A stretch of DNA of 64,000 bases from Paenibacillus albicereus (GTDB lineage Bacteria > Bacillota > Bacilli > Paenibacillales > Paenibacillaceae): assembly GCF_012676905.1 (NCBI RefSeq), contig NZ_CP051428.1, positions 3,992,001 to 4,056,000 on the forward strand, written 5' to 3'. The position numbers and the translations under genes are program-made. Below the pieces are notes generated by a model. The model was not told where the DNA came from and ran no database searches. It saw only the letters and a program-made list of their open reading frames with translations. Numbering within the stretch: position 1 is the stretch's first letter; every line of letters starts with the position of its first letter. Below are positions 23,748-32,139 of the stretch, piece by piece.

Positions 23748-23906
23748 GAAGACGGTTTGTTTGCAGTAGACGCACGGGAAAGTTCCTTTTTTCACAAAGT
23801 TCTCCAGGCAGGACAGCCGCGAAAGGCAACCGCCCTGCCGATCATACCCGATCCTTCTGCCCGTCCGCGTGGCCAGCAGGATCCACGGCCAAGGAGGTCC
23901 CTAATC

Positions 23907-25010
23907 ATGAACATCATCACTCCGACGGAAGCCTCCGTCATGCAAGGCATCCGCGAGAAGGTCCACGCCGGGGAGCGGCTCAGCCTCGAGGACGGCGTAT
24001 TCCTGTACAAGTCCGACGATCTGCTGAGCATCGGGCAGATGGCCAACGAGGCGAACCTGCGCAAGAACGGCAAGAAGGTCTACTTCATCGATACGATGAC
24101 GCTCTACTTCACCAACGTATGCGAAGCGCACTGCGCGTTCTGCAGCTTCCGCAAGGACGAGGGCGACGAGGGCGCCTACACGCTCTCCCCGCAGGAGATG
24201 ATCGAGTACGTCGACAAGCACATCACCCCGACGGTGCGCGAGTTCCATATCGTCGGCGGCCACAATCCGCATGTGCCGTTCCAATACTACGTCGACTCGC
24301 TGAGCGCGCTCAAGAAGCAGTATCCGCATGTGACGCTCAAGACGTACACGGCGGCCGAGATCGACTTCTTCTCGCGCATCAGCGGGCTCAGCTACCGCGA
24401 GGTGCTCCAGGAGCTGCAGAAGGCCGGGCTCGAATCGCTCACCGGCGGCGGCGCGGAGATCCTCTCCGACCAGTACCGCAAGAAGATGCGCGTCGAGAAG
24501 GCCGACGTCAGCCAATACCTCGACGTGCACCGCACGGCGCATGAGCTCGGCATCAAGACGCACACGACGATGCTCTACGGCGCCGTCGAGACGCATGAGC
24601 AGCGCATCCAGCACATGATGTCGATCCGGGAGCTGCAGGACGAGACGAACGGGTTCCTCGTGTTCATTCCGCTGTCCATGCAGCCGCACAGCCCGCGCGC
24701 CGGCATCCGGCGCCGCAACTCGGCCTACGAGGACCTCAAGACGATCGCGATCAGCCGCCTGATGCTGGACAACTTCGACCATATCAAGGCGTATTTCATC
24801 AACATCGGCCCGCAGCTGACGCAAGTGTCGCTGACGATGGGCGCCTCCGACGTGCACGGCACGCTCGTCCGCGAGCGCATCAGCCATGCCGCCGGAGCGC
24901 TGACGCCGGAAGGACTGTCGCGCGAGGACCTGATCTGGTTAATAAAAGGTGCGGGCCGCATTCCGATCGAGCGCGATACCTTCTACAACGAGATCAAGGT
25001 GTTCGAGTAA
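23907..25010 (+). CDS. mqnE: Aminofutalosine synthase (radical SAM), menaquinone synthesis
   Basis: 367 residues. The radical SAM cluster is Cys72, Cys76, Cys79 in VCEAHCAFC, and conserved MqnE segments follow (REFHIVGGHNPHVP, LTGGGAEILSD, IPLSMQPHSPRAGIRRRNS). The enzyme adds a radical to 3-[(1-carboxyvinyl)oxy]benzoate to form aminofutalosine in the futalosine pathway to menaquinone. The ATG at 23907 follows AAGGAGG at 9 nt. A UbiD-type decarboxylase at 28390 fits a late step. The related MqnC is less likely because the sequence follows the MqnE pattern throughout. Confidence 0.9.
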   Translation: MNIITPTEASVMQGIREKVHAGERLSLEDGVFLYKSDDLLSIGQMANEANLRKNGKKVYFIDTMTLYFTNVCEAHCAFCSFRKDEGDEGAYTLSPQEMIEYVDKHITPTVREFHIVGGHNPHVPFQYYVDSLSALKKQYPHVTLKTYTAAEIDFFSRISGLSYREVLQELQKAGLESLTGGGAEILSDQYRKKMRVEKADVSQYLDVHRTAHELGIKTHTTMLYGAVETHEQRIQHMMSIRELQDETNGFLVFIPLSMQPHSPRAGIRRRNSAYEDLKTIAISRLMLDNFDHIKAYFINIGPQLTQVSLTMGASDVHGTLVRERISHAAGALTPEGLSREDLIWLIKGAGRIPIERDTFYNEIKVFE

Positions 25011-25089
25011 ATCCGCTCGGCAGCGAGCATATTAGGTTCATCCATCGCCATAGCGGCATCGTGAAAAGTAGACAAGGGTTGGGATAAGA

Positions 25090-26157
25090 ATGAAGCGATT
25101 TGTCATATTGGGCGGCGGATACGGCGGCATGGCTCTGGCCCAGGAGCTGCTGGACGGAGACATCCCGTCGGATACGATCATCGTGCTGATCGACCGCATG
25201 CCGTTCCAAGGACTCAAGACGGAATATTATGCGCTGGCCGCAGGAACGTCCCCGGAGATCGATCTTCGGGTGTCTTTCCCGAGCGACTCGCGCCTGCTCA
25301 TCACCTACGGCGAGGTGACGGGCATCGACCTCGATGGCAAGCGCGTACTGCTCGAGGGACAGGATCCGGTGTCGTACGACTGGCTGACGATCGGCCTCGG
25401 CTGCACGGACAACTACCACGGCATCCCCGGCGCCGAAAAGTACTCCTGCAGCATCCAGACGTTCTCGTCGACCCGCCGCACCTACCAGGCGCTCGGCGAC
25501 GTCAAGCCGTACGGCCAGGTGTCGATCATCGGCGGCGGCCTGAGCGGTGTCGAGATCGCCGCCGAGCTGCGCGAGGCCCGCAAGGACCTCAACATCCGCA
25601 TCATCGACCGCGGTCCGAGCATCCTCTCGGCGTTCCCGCCGAAGCTCAAGACGTACGTCGCGGCCTGGTTCCTCGAGCATCATGTCGAGATGCGCGGCCA
25701 TGTGTCCCTCAAGCTGCTGGAGGGCGGCATCCTGCATGACGGCAACTCGCCCGAGCCGATCTATACCGACGCCACCGTCTGGACCGCCGGCATCCGTCCG
25801 GTCGACGTCGTCAGCGAGCTGGACGTGCCCAAGGACAACCAAGGCCGCCTCGTGCTGAACGAGCTTCATCAGCTGCCGGACCATCCGGAGGTGTTCGTCA
25901 TCGGCGACTGCGCCTCGGTGCCGTTCTCTCCGAGCGGGCAGCTGGCCGGCGCCATGGGCAAGCAGGTCGCGGACGTCATGCAGGCGATGTGGAAAGGCCG
26001 CACGCCAAAGGTCGGCAAGATCAAGCTCAAAGGGACGCTCGGCTCCCTCGGCAAAAAAGCCGGCTTCGGCCTCATGGGCAATACGGCCATCATGGGCCGC
26101 GTGCCGCGAGTGCTCAAAACCGGCGTGCTCTGGCGTTCCAAAAACCACTTCGGCTAA
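25090..26157 (+). CDS. NDH-2-like FAD/NAD(P) oxidoreductase (YutJ-like)
   Basis: 355 residues with FAD motif GGGYGG at 8-13, second nucleotide motif IIGGGLSGVEIAAELREA near 150-170, and VFVIGDCASVPF near 270. Shorter than the NDH-2 at 3662, and its C-terminus carries a conserved basic stretch after GTLGSLGKKAGFG. In B. subtilis the YutJ gene also neighbours yuzB and yutI, as here. It lies 79 nt after mqnE, possibly co-transcribed. Confidence 0.9.
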   Translation: MKRFVILGGGYGGMALAQELLDGDIPSDTIIVLIDRMPFQGLKTEYYALAAGTSPEIDLRVSFPSDSRLLITYGEVTGIDLDGKRVLLEGQDPVSYDWLTIGLGCTDNYHGIPGAEKYSCSIQTFSSTRRTYQALGDVKPYGQVSIIGGGLSGVEIAAELREARKDLNIRIIDRGPSILSAFPPKLKTYVAAWFLEHHVEMRGHVSLKLLEGGILHDGNSPEPIYTDATVWTAGIRPVDVVSELDVPKDNQGRLVLNELHQLPDHPEVFVIGDCASVPFSPSGQLAGAMGKQVADVMQAMWKGRTPKVGKIKLKGTLGSLGKKAGFGLMGNTAIMGRVPRVLKTGVLWRSKNHFG

Positions 26158-26184
26158 AGGCGCGGGGCGGGCGGACCGGCGAGC

Positions 26185-26457
26185 CTACAGATCGTCAATC
26201 AGCTTGTCCAGCGCCTCGCGCTCGGCGGCCTTGCGGAGGATGTTCTCCTGCAGGGCCGTTTCCAGTTCCTCGACCGTATCGGCGGCGACGATCTCGCCGT
26301 CGACCATCGCGAACGGCGACAGGTAGCATTCGCCGCAATTGCCGAGGCAACCGTATTCGATGACCTCATATCGGTCATCCTGTTCTAGAGCCTGCATCAG
26401 CCGATCGGTGCCATGATGCATGTTGCTCGAGCAGAATTCAACGACGGGCTTCAGCAT
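26185..26457 (-). CDS. YuzB-family (DUF1450) thioredoxin-like ferredoxin-fold protein
   Basis: 90 residues: EFCSSN near residue 8 and GCLGNCGECY near 36-45, the Cys-rich pattern of the DUF1450 family, whose fold resembles thioredoxin-like [2Fe-2S] ferredoxins. Charged helical C-terminus. It is convergent with the YutJ-like gene and divergent from the NifU-like gene, an arrangement suited to Fe-S metabolism. Molecular function is unknown. Confidence 0.88.
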   Translation of the reverse strand: MLKPVVEFCSSNMHHGTDRLMQALEQDDRYEVIEYGCLGNCGECYLSPFAMVDGEIVAADTVEELETALQENILRKAAEREALDKLIDDL

Positions 26458-26522
26458 GGCGGTACCTCCGTTTTCAATCGTCTAGCTTTGTATTATAATA
26501 GGGAAGAAAGGAGTTGAATGCA

Positions 26523-26768
26523 ATGAGCGAAAACGCACAAAGCACGATGTACGACGAGGTTCTGGATGTTCTTGACAAGCTTCGTCCGTTCCTTCAGCGC
26601 GACGGCGGCGACGTGGAGCTCGTGGACGTGGAGGACGGCATCGTCAAGCTCCGTCTGGTCGGCGCCTGCGGCAGCTGCCCGAGCTCCACGATCACGCTGA
26701 AGGCCGGCATCGAGCGCGCCCTGCTGGAAGAAGTCGAAGGCGTGCAAGAGGTTGTCCAAGTCTTCTAA
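26523..26768 (+). CDS. NifU-like C-terminal domain Fe-S protein (YutI-like)
   Basis: 81 residues, a stand-alone NifU C-terminal domain (Nfu): [20 protein letters not shown] then CGSCPSS, whose CxxC binds a [4Fe-4S] cluster between two monomers for transfer to apo-proteins. ATG 26523 lies 9 nt after AAAGGAG. It ends at a strong terminator. Confidence 0.93.
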   Translation: MSENAQSTMYDEVLDVLDKLRPFLQRDGGDVELVDVEDGIVKLRLVGACGSCPSSTITLKAGIERALLEEVEGVQEVVQVF

Positions 26769-26787
26769 GAAGTTCTCGAAATAGCAA

Positions 26788-26826
26788 GCGGCTGGCCTCC
26801 CTTCCGGGAAGCCAGCCGTTTTTTTT
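26788..26826 (+). terminator. Terminator of the NifU-like gene
   Basis: CGGCTGGC / GCCAGCCG with an inner TCCC / GGGA extension forms a long stem followed by eight T. On the minus strand the same hairpin lacks a T-run, so it mainly serves the plus-strand gene. Confidence 0.9.
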
Positions 26827-26828
26827 GT

Positions 26829-27620
26829 TCAGCCGGATGCCTGCGGCTTGATGCTCGTCCGGATCGGGTCGAAGCCGCCCGTCACGTCGATGATATTGCC
26901 TGTCAGGAAGTCCGACTGCGGCAGGCACAGGAAGGCGATGACGCGGGCGACATCCTCTCCCGTGCCGGGGCGTCCCAGCGGAGAGTCGTCGTCGGCGATG
27001 CCCTGCACGTCGGCGATCGACTTTTCCTTGTAGTCGCCGCGGATATCGCCGGGGCAGACCATGTTGACGGTAATGCCGTGCGCCCCCTCCTCGACGGCCA
27101 GCGTCTTGGTGAACGACACGAGTCCGGTCTTGGCCGCCGCGTAGACGGCGCGATGCGGCCAGGCGCGTCCTTCCATGGCATGGCCGAAGCCGAAGTGGAT
27201 GACGCGTCCCCAGCGCCGCTCGCGCATCGCGGGCAGCAGATGGCGGTCCAGCAGCATCGCGCCGAGCAGATTGCCGTGCAGCAGCGCGATGATTTCCTCT
27301 TCCTCATAGTCCCCGAACACCCTGCGCTCGCGAATGAACGGTCCGGCGTTGTTGACCAGGATGTCCACCCTTCCGGTCAGCTCCAGCGCCTCGCGCGCCA
27401 GCCTCGCGGCGTCTCCGGGCTCGGCCAGGTCGGCCCGGATGGCGCAGGCGCGCACGCCGCAGCGGAGCGCTAGCTCCCGCGCCAGCGCCTCGGCGTCATC
27501 CGCGCTCGTGCGGTAGTTGAGCACGATGTCGCAGCCGAGGCGGGCCAGCTCCTCCGCGGCCCGCTTGCCGAGCCCTTTGGCGCTGCCGGTAATCAGGGCG
27601 GTTTTTCCCTTGAGCTCCAC
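26829..27620 (-). CDS. Short-chain dehydrogenase/reductase with atypical active site
   Basis: 263 residues, Rossmann NAD(P) motif TGSAKGLGKR at 11-20, NNAG near 90, and the catalytic YxxxK as YAAAK near 160. The usual catalytic Ser about 13 residues before Tyr is not in place: the strand reads IHFGFGHAM where relatives have a Ser pair, so activity may be altered. FabG-like overall. It is the last gene of the heme A synthase/UbiD operon (18-nt gap), but its substrate is not evident. Confidence 0.85.
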   Translation of the reverse strand: MELKGKTALITGSAKGLGKRAAEELARLGCDIVLNYRTSADDAEALARELALRCGVRACAIRADLAEPGDAARLAREALELTGRVDILVNNAGPFIRERRVFGDYEEEEIIALLHGNLLGAMLLDRHLLPAMRERRWGRVIHFGFGHAMEGRAWPHRAVYAAAKTGLVSFTKTLAVEEGAHGITVNMVCPGDIRGDYKEKSIADVQGIADDDSPLGRPGTGEDVARVIAFLCLPQSDFLTGNIIDVTGGFDPIRTSIKPQASG

Positions 27621-27638
27621 GAATCGTCCTCCTCGCCG

Positions 27639-28364
27639 TTATCGGCCGGGCTGGGGAGCCTTCTCCTCCGCCAGGCTCGCCAGGTAGGCGAAAGCCAGCT
27701 GCAGGGAAGCCGCCGCAAGCTCCAGGCCGCTCGCCATGTCCTCCAGCTGGTCGGAGATGCTCTCCAGGCCGATTTCCTCGCCGAAATGGAGATGCATCTG
27801 CAGCAGATCGTCCTGCAGCTCGGAGTTCAGGTTGTGAATCTCCTCGTTGCGGCGCTTGCGCAGCCTCGCGACGGGCTTGTCATGCTTGGCCTTCAGGTCG
27901 CTCAGCGGACCCGCGAGAGCAGGATGCAGCTTCTTTTCGCGCATGCGGCGCAGCACCGTGAAGTAGGAGAAGCGAACCTTGAACTGCTGCGTGTTCAGCG
28001 CCAGGGCGTCGTTCAGCAGCGTGCCGAGCTTGTCCAGCAGGGAGAACAGGCGGATGAAGGCATTTTTGTCGAAATAGACGTAGCGACGGTACTGCAGCCG
28101 CTCCTCCGGAGGCATGTCCGCCCAGGAATCGCTCGTCACGAGCGCGCCGTAGCGCGAAGCCGCATAGCAGCTCTGCTCCAGCTCGTCGAGCGAGGCCATC
28201 AAGCCGAACGTCATGACCTCCCGGGTACGCGCCTTATGGTCCTGGTCGCGTCCTGAAGCAACATAAAGATGCAAGGCCGAGGCGTAAGCCTGCATGGCCT
28301 TCAGCGCCTCGGCGACGTGGCCGGCAGGCGCTGCCGGCTCTTCTCCAAACAACGCGCGGAGCAT
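27639..28364 (-). CDS. Cthe_2314-like HEPN-type protein
   Basis: About 241 residues, helical and soluble. The layout (RRYVYFDKNAFIRLFSLLDKLG, HDKPVARLRKRRNEEIHNLNSELQDD) resembles the Cthe_2314-like HEPN family known from Firmicutes; the R..RNEEIHN segment suits the HEPN Rx4-6H motif. The ATG at 28364 follows AGGAGG at 7 nt. It sits 25 nt after the UbiD gene in the same operon. No antitoxin partner is adjacent, so a toxin role is not supported; function unknown. Confidence 0.7.
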   Translation of the reverse strand: MLRALFGEEPAAPAGHVAEALKAMQAYASALHLYVASGRDQDHKARTREVMTFGLMASLDELEQSCYAASRYGALVTSDSWADMPPEERLQYRRYVYFDKNAFIRLFSLLDKLGTLLNDALALNTQQFKVRFSYFTVLRRMREKKLHPALAGPLSDLKAKHDKPVARLRKRRNEEIHNLNSELQDDLLQMHLHFGEEIGLESISDQLEDMASGLELAAASLQLAFAYLASLAEEKAPQPGR

Positions 28365-28389
28365 AAGCCGACCTCCTCTAGGATGTAAT

Positions 28390-30162
28390 TCAAGCTCCGG
28401 GGAAATATTCCTTCCACCGCTTGTCGACCAGCTGCACGATATCTTCGCGCGGGAACAGCTCATCCGGGTAGCCCGGCTTCATGCGGGCGTCGATGACGAT
28501 CGGCAGATGATAGGCCAGATGATGGCGGCGCGCATCGGCCAGCGCGTAGATGTCGTCGGCCGGATTGAAGCGCGTGAACACCGTCCACAGGAACGGCGTC
28601 TGCGCGGAGGCGACGGTGGACGCATCGTCGACGAGCACGATGAGCGGCCACTCGGTGCCGCGTGCGGCGACGCGCTCCAGCAGCTTGGCCGGCAGCTCCG
28701 GGTCGGCGGCGTATGAGGCGCCCGAGACGACGAGCGCGCCTTTGCAGTAGACGGCGATGTCGTTAATCTCCGCAATCGGCCCCTCCGTATATTCATAGGG
28801 CAGCGTGCGCACCGGCTCGCCGACGCCGATGAGCAGCCCTTTGCTGCCGTGGTTGAGCTTGCCGCTCGTATAGTCGAGCGTGTCATGGGACGTGTTGTCG
28901 AAGATGAACAGGTCCGTCTCCGGCTGGAACCGCTCCAGAATCGTCTCGAGCAGCTCATCGAACTTGGACAGGTCGACCGGCTGATCGGTCAGCATGAGGA
29001 ACTTGGTCAGCGACAGTTGCCCTTGGCCGAAAATGGCGAAGCCGGTGCCGAGCGCCTCGCGCGAGTAGCTCTCCCGCACGACGGCGGCCGCAAGCGCGTG
29101 CACGCCGGTCTCGGCATAAGCCCACAGGTCCTTGACGCCGGGCATCGCCATCGGGAACGCCGGGCTGAGCAGCCGCTGCAGGTATTCCCCGAGGTAGTAG
29201 TCCTCCTGGCGCGGCTTGCCGACGATCGTCGCCGGATAGATGGCGTCCTTGCGGTGGTGGACATGCTTGACGTTGAACACCGGGAAGTCGTGCTGCAGCG
29301 AATAGTAGCCGAAATGGTCGCCGAACGGCCCTTCCGGCCGGCGCAGATGCGGCGGCACCGTGCCGTGGATCGCGAATTCGGCCTCGGCCGGGATGCGATG
29401 GCGTCCGAGCGGATCCTGCGTCACCGGCAGCTTGCTGCCGAGGATCAGCGAGGCGATCATCAGCTCCGGCAGATGCTCCGGCACCGGCGCGATCGCTGCG
29501 GCGATGAGCGCCGGCGGTCCGCCGAGGAACACGCTCACCGGCAGCTCCTGGTTGAGCTTCTCCGCCTCATGGTAGTGGAAGCCGCCGCCCTTGTGGATCT
29601 GCCAGTGCATGCCGGTCGTGCGGTCGTCGAAAATCTGCATGCGGTACATGCCGAGATTATGCTTCTTGGGATGAAGCGGATGCTCCGTATAGACGAGCGG
29701 AAGCGTGACGAAAGGACCGCCGTCCTCCTGCCAGCTGGTCAGGAACGGCAGCCCTTGCAGCGGAGCCTCTCGGCGCACCTGCTGCAGCACCGGGGCCGAG
29801 CCGCTCGGCACTTCCTTGAGGCCGACCTTGAGCAGGTCGAGCATCATGCCGCGCTCGCCCCAGATCGCGCCGAGCGTCGGCGGCAGCAGCCGGTCGGCCG
29901 CCCCGACGACCGTCTTCATGAGCTGCTCGGGCTTCGGCCCGAACGCCAGATCGACGCGGCGGGCCGTTCCGAACATGTTCGTGAGGACGGGGAATGTGCT
30001 TCCTTTCACATTCGTGAACAGGAGGGCCGGACCCTCCTCCTCGATGACGCGACGATGAATCTCGGCGAGCTCCAGATTCGGATCGACCGGGGCGTCGATG
30101 ACGGCCAGATCGCCGTCTTGGCGGAGCGCTTCCGTGAATTGCCTCAAGTTCGAAAAATTCAT
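28390..30162 (-). CDS. UbiD-family decarboxylase, probable menaquinone (futalosine) pathway
   Basis: 590 residues, full-length UbiD fold that uses prenylated FMN. The hallmark PEGPFGDHFGYYS near residue 270 carries the catalytic Glu, and the HWQIHKGGGFHYHEAE region near 185 lines the cofactor site. Proteins of this type serve as the menaquinone decarboxylase (MqnL-like) in organisms with MqnE. It overlaps the heme A synthase gene by 4 nt (ATGA), so the ATG at 30162 is well placed. The UbiX partner that makes the cofactor is not in the window. Confidence 0.88.
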   Translation of the reverse strand: MNFSNLRQFTEALRQDGDLAVIDAPVDPNLELAEIHRRVIEEEGPALLFTNVKGSTFPVLTNMFGTARRVDLAFGPKPEQLMKTVVGAADRLLPPTLGAIWGERGMMLDLLKVGLKEVPSGSAPVLQQVRREAPLQGLPFLTSWQEDGGPFVTLPLVYTEHPLHPKKHNLGMYRMQIFDDRTTGMHWQIHKGGGFHYHEAEKLNQELPVSVFLGGPPALIAAAIAPVPEHLPELMIASLILGSKLPVTQDPLGRHRIPAEAEFAIHGTVPPHLRRPEGPFGDHFGYYSLQHDFPVFNVKHVHHRKDAIYPATIVGKPRQEDYYLGEYLQRLLSPAFPMAMPGVKDLWAYAETGVHALAAAVVRESYSREALGTGFAIFGQGQLSLTKFLMLTDQPVDLSKFDELLETILERFQPETDLFIFDNTSHDTLDYTSGKLNHGSKGLLIGVGEPVRTLPYEYTEGPIAEINDIAVYCKGALVVSGASYAADPELPAKLLERVAARGTEWPLIVLVDDASTVASAQTPFLWTVFTRFNPADDIYALADARRHHLAYHLPIVIDARMKPGYPDELFPREDIVQLVDKRWKEYFPGA

Positions 30163-31088
30163 GAAGTCCGTCCTTCCTGCCTTTTCCAAGCCTGGATGCC
30201 GAGATCGATCAGGATGGAAAAAAGAATGGTAATAATCAGGTTGTGCAGCATGTTGGTGAACAGGAACCACTGCTCGTTCTGCATCGTCGCGGTCAGCCAC
30301 GCGCCGCTGAAAATTTGGCAGACGACGAGAATCAGCACGAGGCGGGCCGATCGGGTCGCGCCGTCTCCTGCCGGAGCTTGCCGACGGAGATGCAGGTACA
30401 GCCACAGGAACAGCAGTCCAAGCAGCATGCCTGCGACCCGGTGGATGAAGACGATGCCGGTCGCGCCGCTGAGCTCGGGCACGACTTGTCCGTTGCAGAG
30501 CGGCCAGCCGATGCAGCCGCCGCCGGAATCGGTATGGCGGATGAACGCGCCGAGATAGACGACGACATAACAATAAATGCAAGCCGACAGCACGAGCGTG
30601 TAGACCGAGCGCGGCAGTCGGGCGAGAACGGCGTCGTCATGCCCTTTGCGCTGGCGTCCGATCCAGATGACGAGCAGCACGGTCGAGGCGACGGCGAGCA
30701 AGGAAATGCCGAAATGCAGCGCCATGACCGGCGGGCTTTGGTACCACATGACCGCGGCCGCGCCCATGAGCGCTTGGATGATCGTGAAGGCCAGCGTCAA
30801 GCCGGCGTACCAGAGCGGCTCGCGATGGCCGTGGCGGCGGTACAGCCGGACGGTGAGGATGAACGTCGCGACGACGATGATGCCGACGAGGCCGGTTACG
30901 GCCCGGTGGGAATATTCGATGGCGGTCTCCAGCGTAAAGGCGGGAATGAACTTGCCGTTGCAAAGCGGCCAGTCGTCTCCGCAGCCGCGGCCGGACTCGG
31001 TATTGGTTACAAGCGCCCCGGCCAGCAGGACCAGGAACATGCCGATGCAAGACATCCATGCAAGCAGGCGGTAGGCTCGGGAGAACAT
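30159..31088 (-). CDS. ctaA: Heme A synthase
   Basis: 309 residues, eight TM helices in two repeats. Each repeat has a loop Cys pair: Cys36/Cys43 (GCGDDWPLC) and GCIGWPLC near 190, as in Bacillus CtaA. Heme-ligand His are in EYSHR, ALHFG, IHRV and LHN. The enzyme oxidises the heme O methyl group to heme A for cytochrome aa3 oxidase. Heme O synthase is at 51673, an unlinked site here although they are adjacent in B. subtilis. Confidence 0.93.
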   Translation of the reverse strand: MFSRAYRLLAWMSCIGMFLVLLAGALVTNTESGRGCGDDWPLCNGKFIPAFTLETAIEYSHRAVTGLVGIIVVATFILTVRLYRRHGHREPLWYAGLTLAFTIIQALMGAAAVMWYQSPPVMALHFGISLLAVASTVLLVIWIGRQRKGHDDAVLARLPRSVYTLVLSACIYCYVVVYLGAFIRHTDSGGGCIGWPLCNGQVVPELSGATGIVFIHRVAGMLLGLLFLWLYLHLRRQAPAGDGATRSARLVLILVVCQIFSGAWLTATMQNEQWFLFTNMLHNLIITILFSILIDLGIQAWKRQEGRTS

Positions 31089-31318
31089 GATTGTCGGTTG
31101 TCACCCCTTCTTCCTATGGATACAACCCTCATTATAGCGACAAAAAAATGCAAAAGCCATGTTGAAAATGTGACGATCCCGGCCCGAATCCGTGGCGGTC
31201 CGGAGCGCCCTGACCGTGGTTTTTCGAAGCTTGGGGCGCCTGATTAGCTTGCCCTGCGGACGCCGCTCCCGTCCCCGTTCCAGCTGGCAATAAGCGGCGG
31301 CGGAGCGGGCGATGAAAT

Positions 31319-31650
31319 ACCGAGCAAACCCCCATCTGCCCGCGTTGCTCGGTTTTTCCGCGCAACTCCGACCGTCTGGCTCTCCATCCTCTCGAGTTGC
31401 TCGGTTTTTCCGCGCAACTGCGACCGTTCGGCCCTCTATCCGCACGAGTTGCTCGATTTTTCCGCGCAACTGCGACCGTTCGGCCCTCTATCCGCACGAG
31501 TTGCTCGATTTTTACGCGCAACTCCGCCATTCGGCCCTCCATCCGCACGAGTTGCTTCGTTTTTCCGCTCAACTGCGACCGTCTGGCCTCCATCCACCCG
31601 AGTTGCTCGGTTTTTACGCGCAACTCCGACCTTTCGGGCTAGCTCTATCT
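31319..31650. repeat. Tandem array 1: six copies of a 52-bp hairpin unit
   Basis: Six direct repeats begin with GTTGC at 31344, 31396, 31448, 31500, 31551 and 31602 (spacing 52, 52, 52, 51, 51). Each holds AGTTGC-13 nt-GCAACT, with TTTTT inside the loop, then CGACCGTYYGGCCCTCYATCC. Middle copies are almost identical; outer ones diverge. A partial inverted copy (ACCGAGCAA at 31319) precedes the first unit. Open frames through the array are a by-product of its near multiple-of-three period. Function unknown. Confidence 0.85.
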
Positions 31651-31717
31651 GCGGCGGCCGAATGGTGCCGGCCGCTGGAGCGCTGCCGTCTCCCAGGTAT
31701 GCAGGAGACGGCCCCTT

Positions 31718-31741
31718 CCCCCCCAAAAAAAAGGGGGGGGG
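31718..31741. other. Homopolymer palindrome C7-A8-G9
   Basis: Seven C, eight A, then nine G in a row: a perfect CCCCCCC / GGGGGGG stem with an A8 loop. It lies between the two tandem arrays. Such runs are prone to length change by slippage and also to sequencing error. Confidence 0.7.
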
Positions 31742-31872
31742 CAGAGGTGATGGGACAAGGCAAGCGGAGCGAGCCGATGCCTTTCGTAGAAGCGGCAGCG
31801 GTCCTCTTGGAAGACGGATGGCCTCCGCATAGGAGGTCAGGGGATCAGGGCATCCGGCTTCCAGTGGAATCG

Positions 31873-32075
31873 GAGAAAGGCTCGACTCGCGCAGCGGGCT
31901 TCTTGTCCAACGTACGTTGCGGCTACCTGCCGAGAAAGGCTCGGCTCGCGCAGCAGACCTCTTTTCCACCGAGTCTACCTGCCGAGAAAGGCTCGGCTCG
32001 CGCAGCGGACCTCTTGTCCACCGAGGCTACCTGCCGAGAAAGGCTCGGCTCGCGCAGCCGGCTTCTCGTTCCGCA
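31873..32075. repeat. Tandem array 2: four copies of another 52-bp unit
   Basis: Direct repeats start with GAGAAAGGCTCG at 31873, 31932, 31984 and 32036 (spacing 59, 52, 52). Each reads on into CTCGCGCAGC, a CTTnTCCACCGAG part and CTACCTGC. The sequence is unrelated to array 1 but the period is the same. The first copy has a 7-nt insertion and the last is cut short. No supported gene lies within it. Confidence 0.8.
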
Positions 32076-32092
32076 GACGGAATGTCGGAGAA

Positions 32093-32125
32093 CAAAAAGG
32101 CCGAAGCCTAGAACGGCTTCGACCT
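32093..32125 (-). terminator. Terminator of the flippase-lipoprotein-thioredoxin operon
   Basis: CGAAGCC-6 nt-GGCTTCG, extended by flanking G/C pairs, is followed by TTTTTG on the minus strand, 20 nt after the thioredoxin-like gene. Confidence 0.85.
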
Positions 32126-32139
32126 CCTTCATGCGGCGG

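Noticed and set aside
27639-28364. HEPN toxin of a toxin-antitoxin pair
   Set aside because: It lies within a housekeeping operon with no antitoxin-like neighbour (no MNT or small DNA-binding gene).
31101-31969. Open frames on both strands across tandem array 1, giving Arg/Glu-rich repeat peptides
   Set aside because: They arise from the repeat itself, start and stop at different points in several frames, have no ribosome binding site, and the period of 52 then 51 shifts frame between units.
31344-32075. CRISPR array
   Set aside because: Units are repeated over their full 52 bp with no unique spacers, two different unit types exist, and no cas gene is present.
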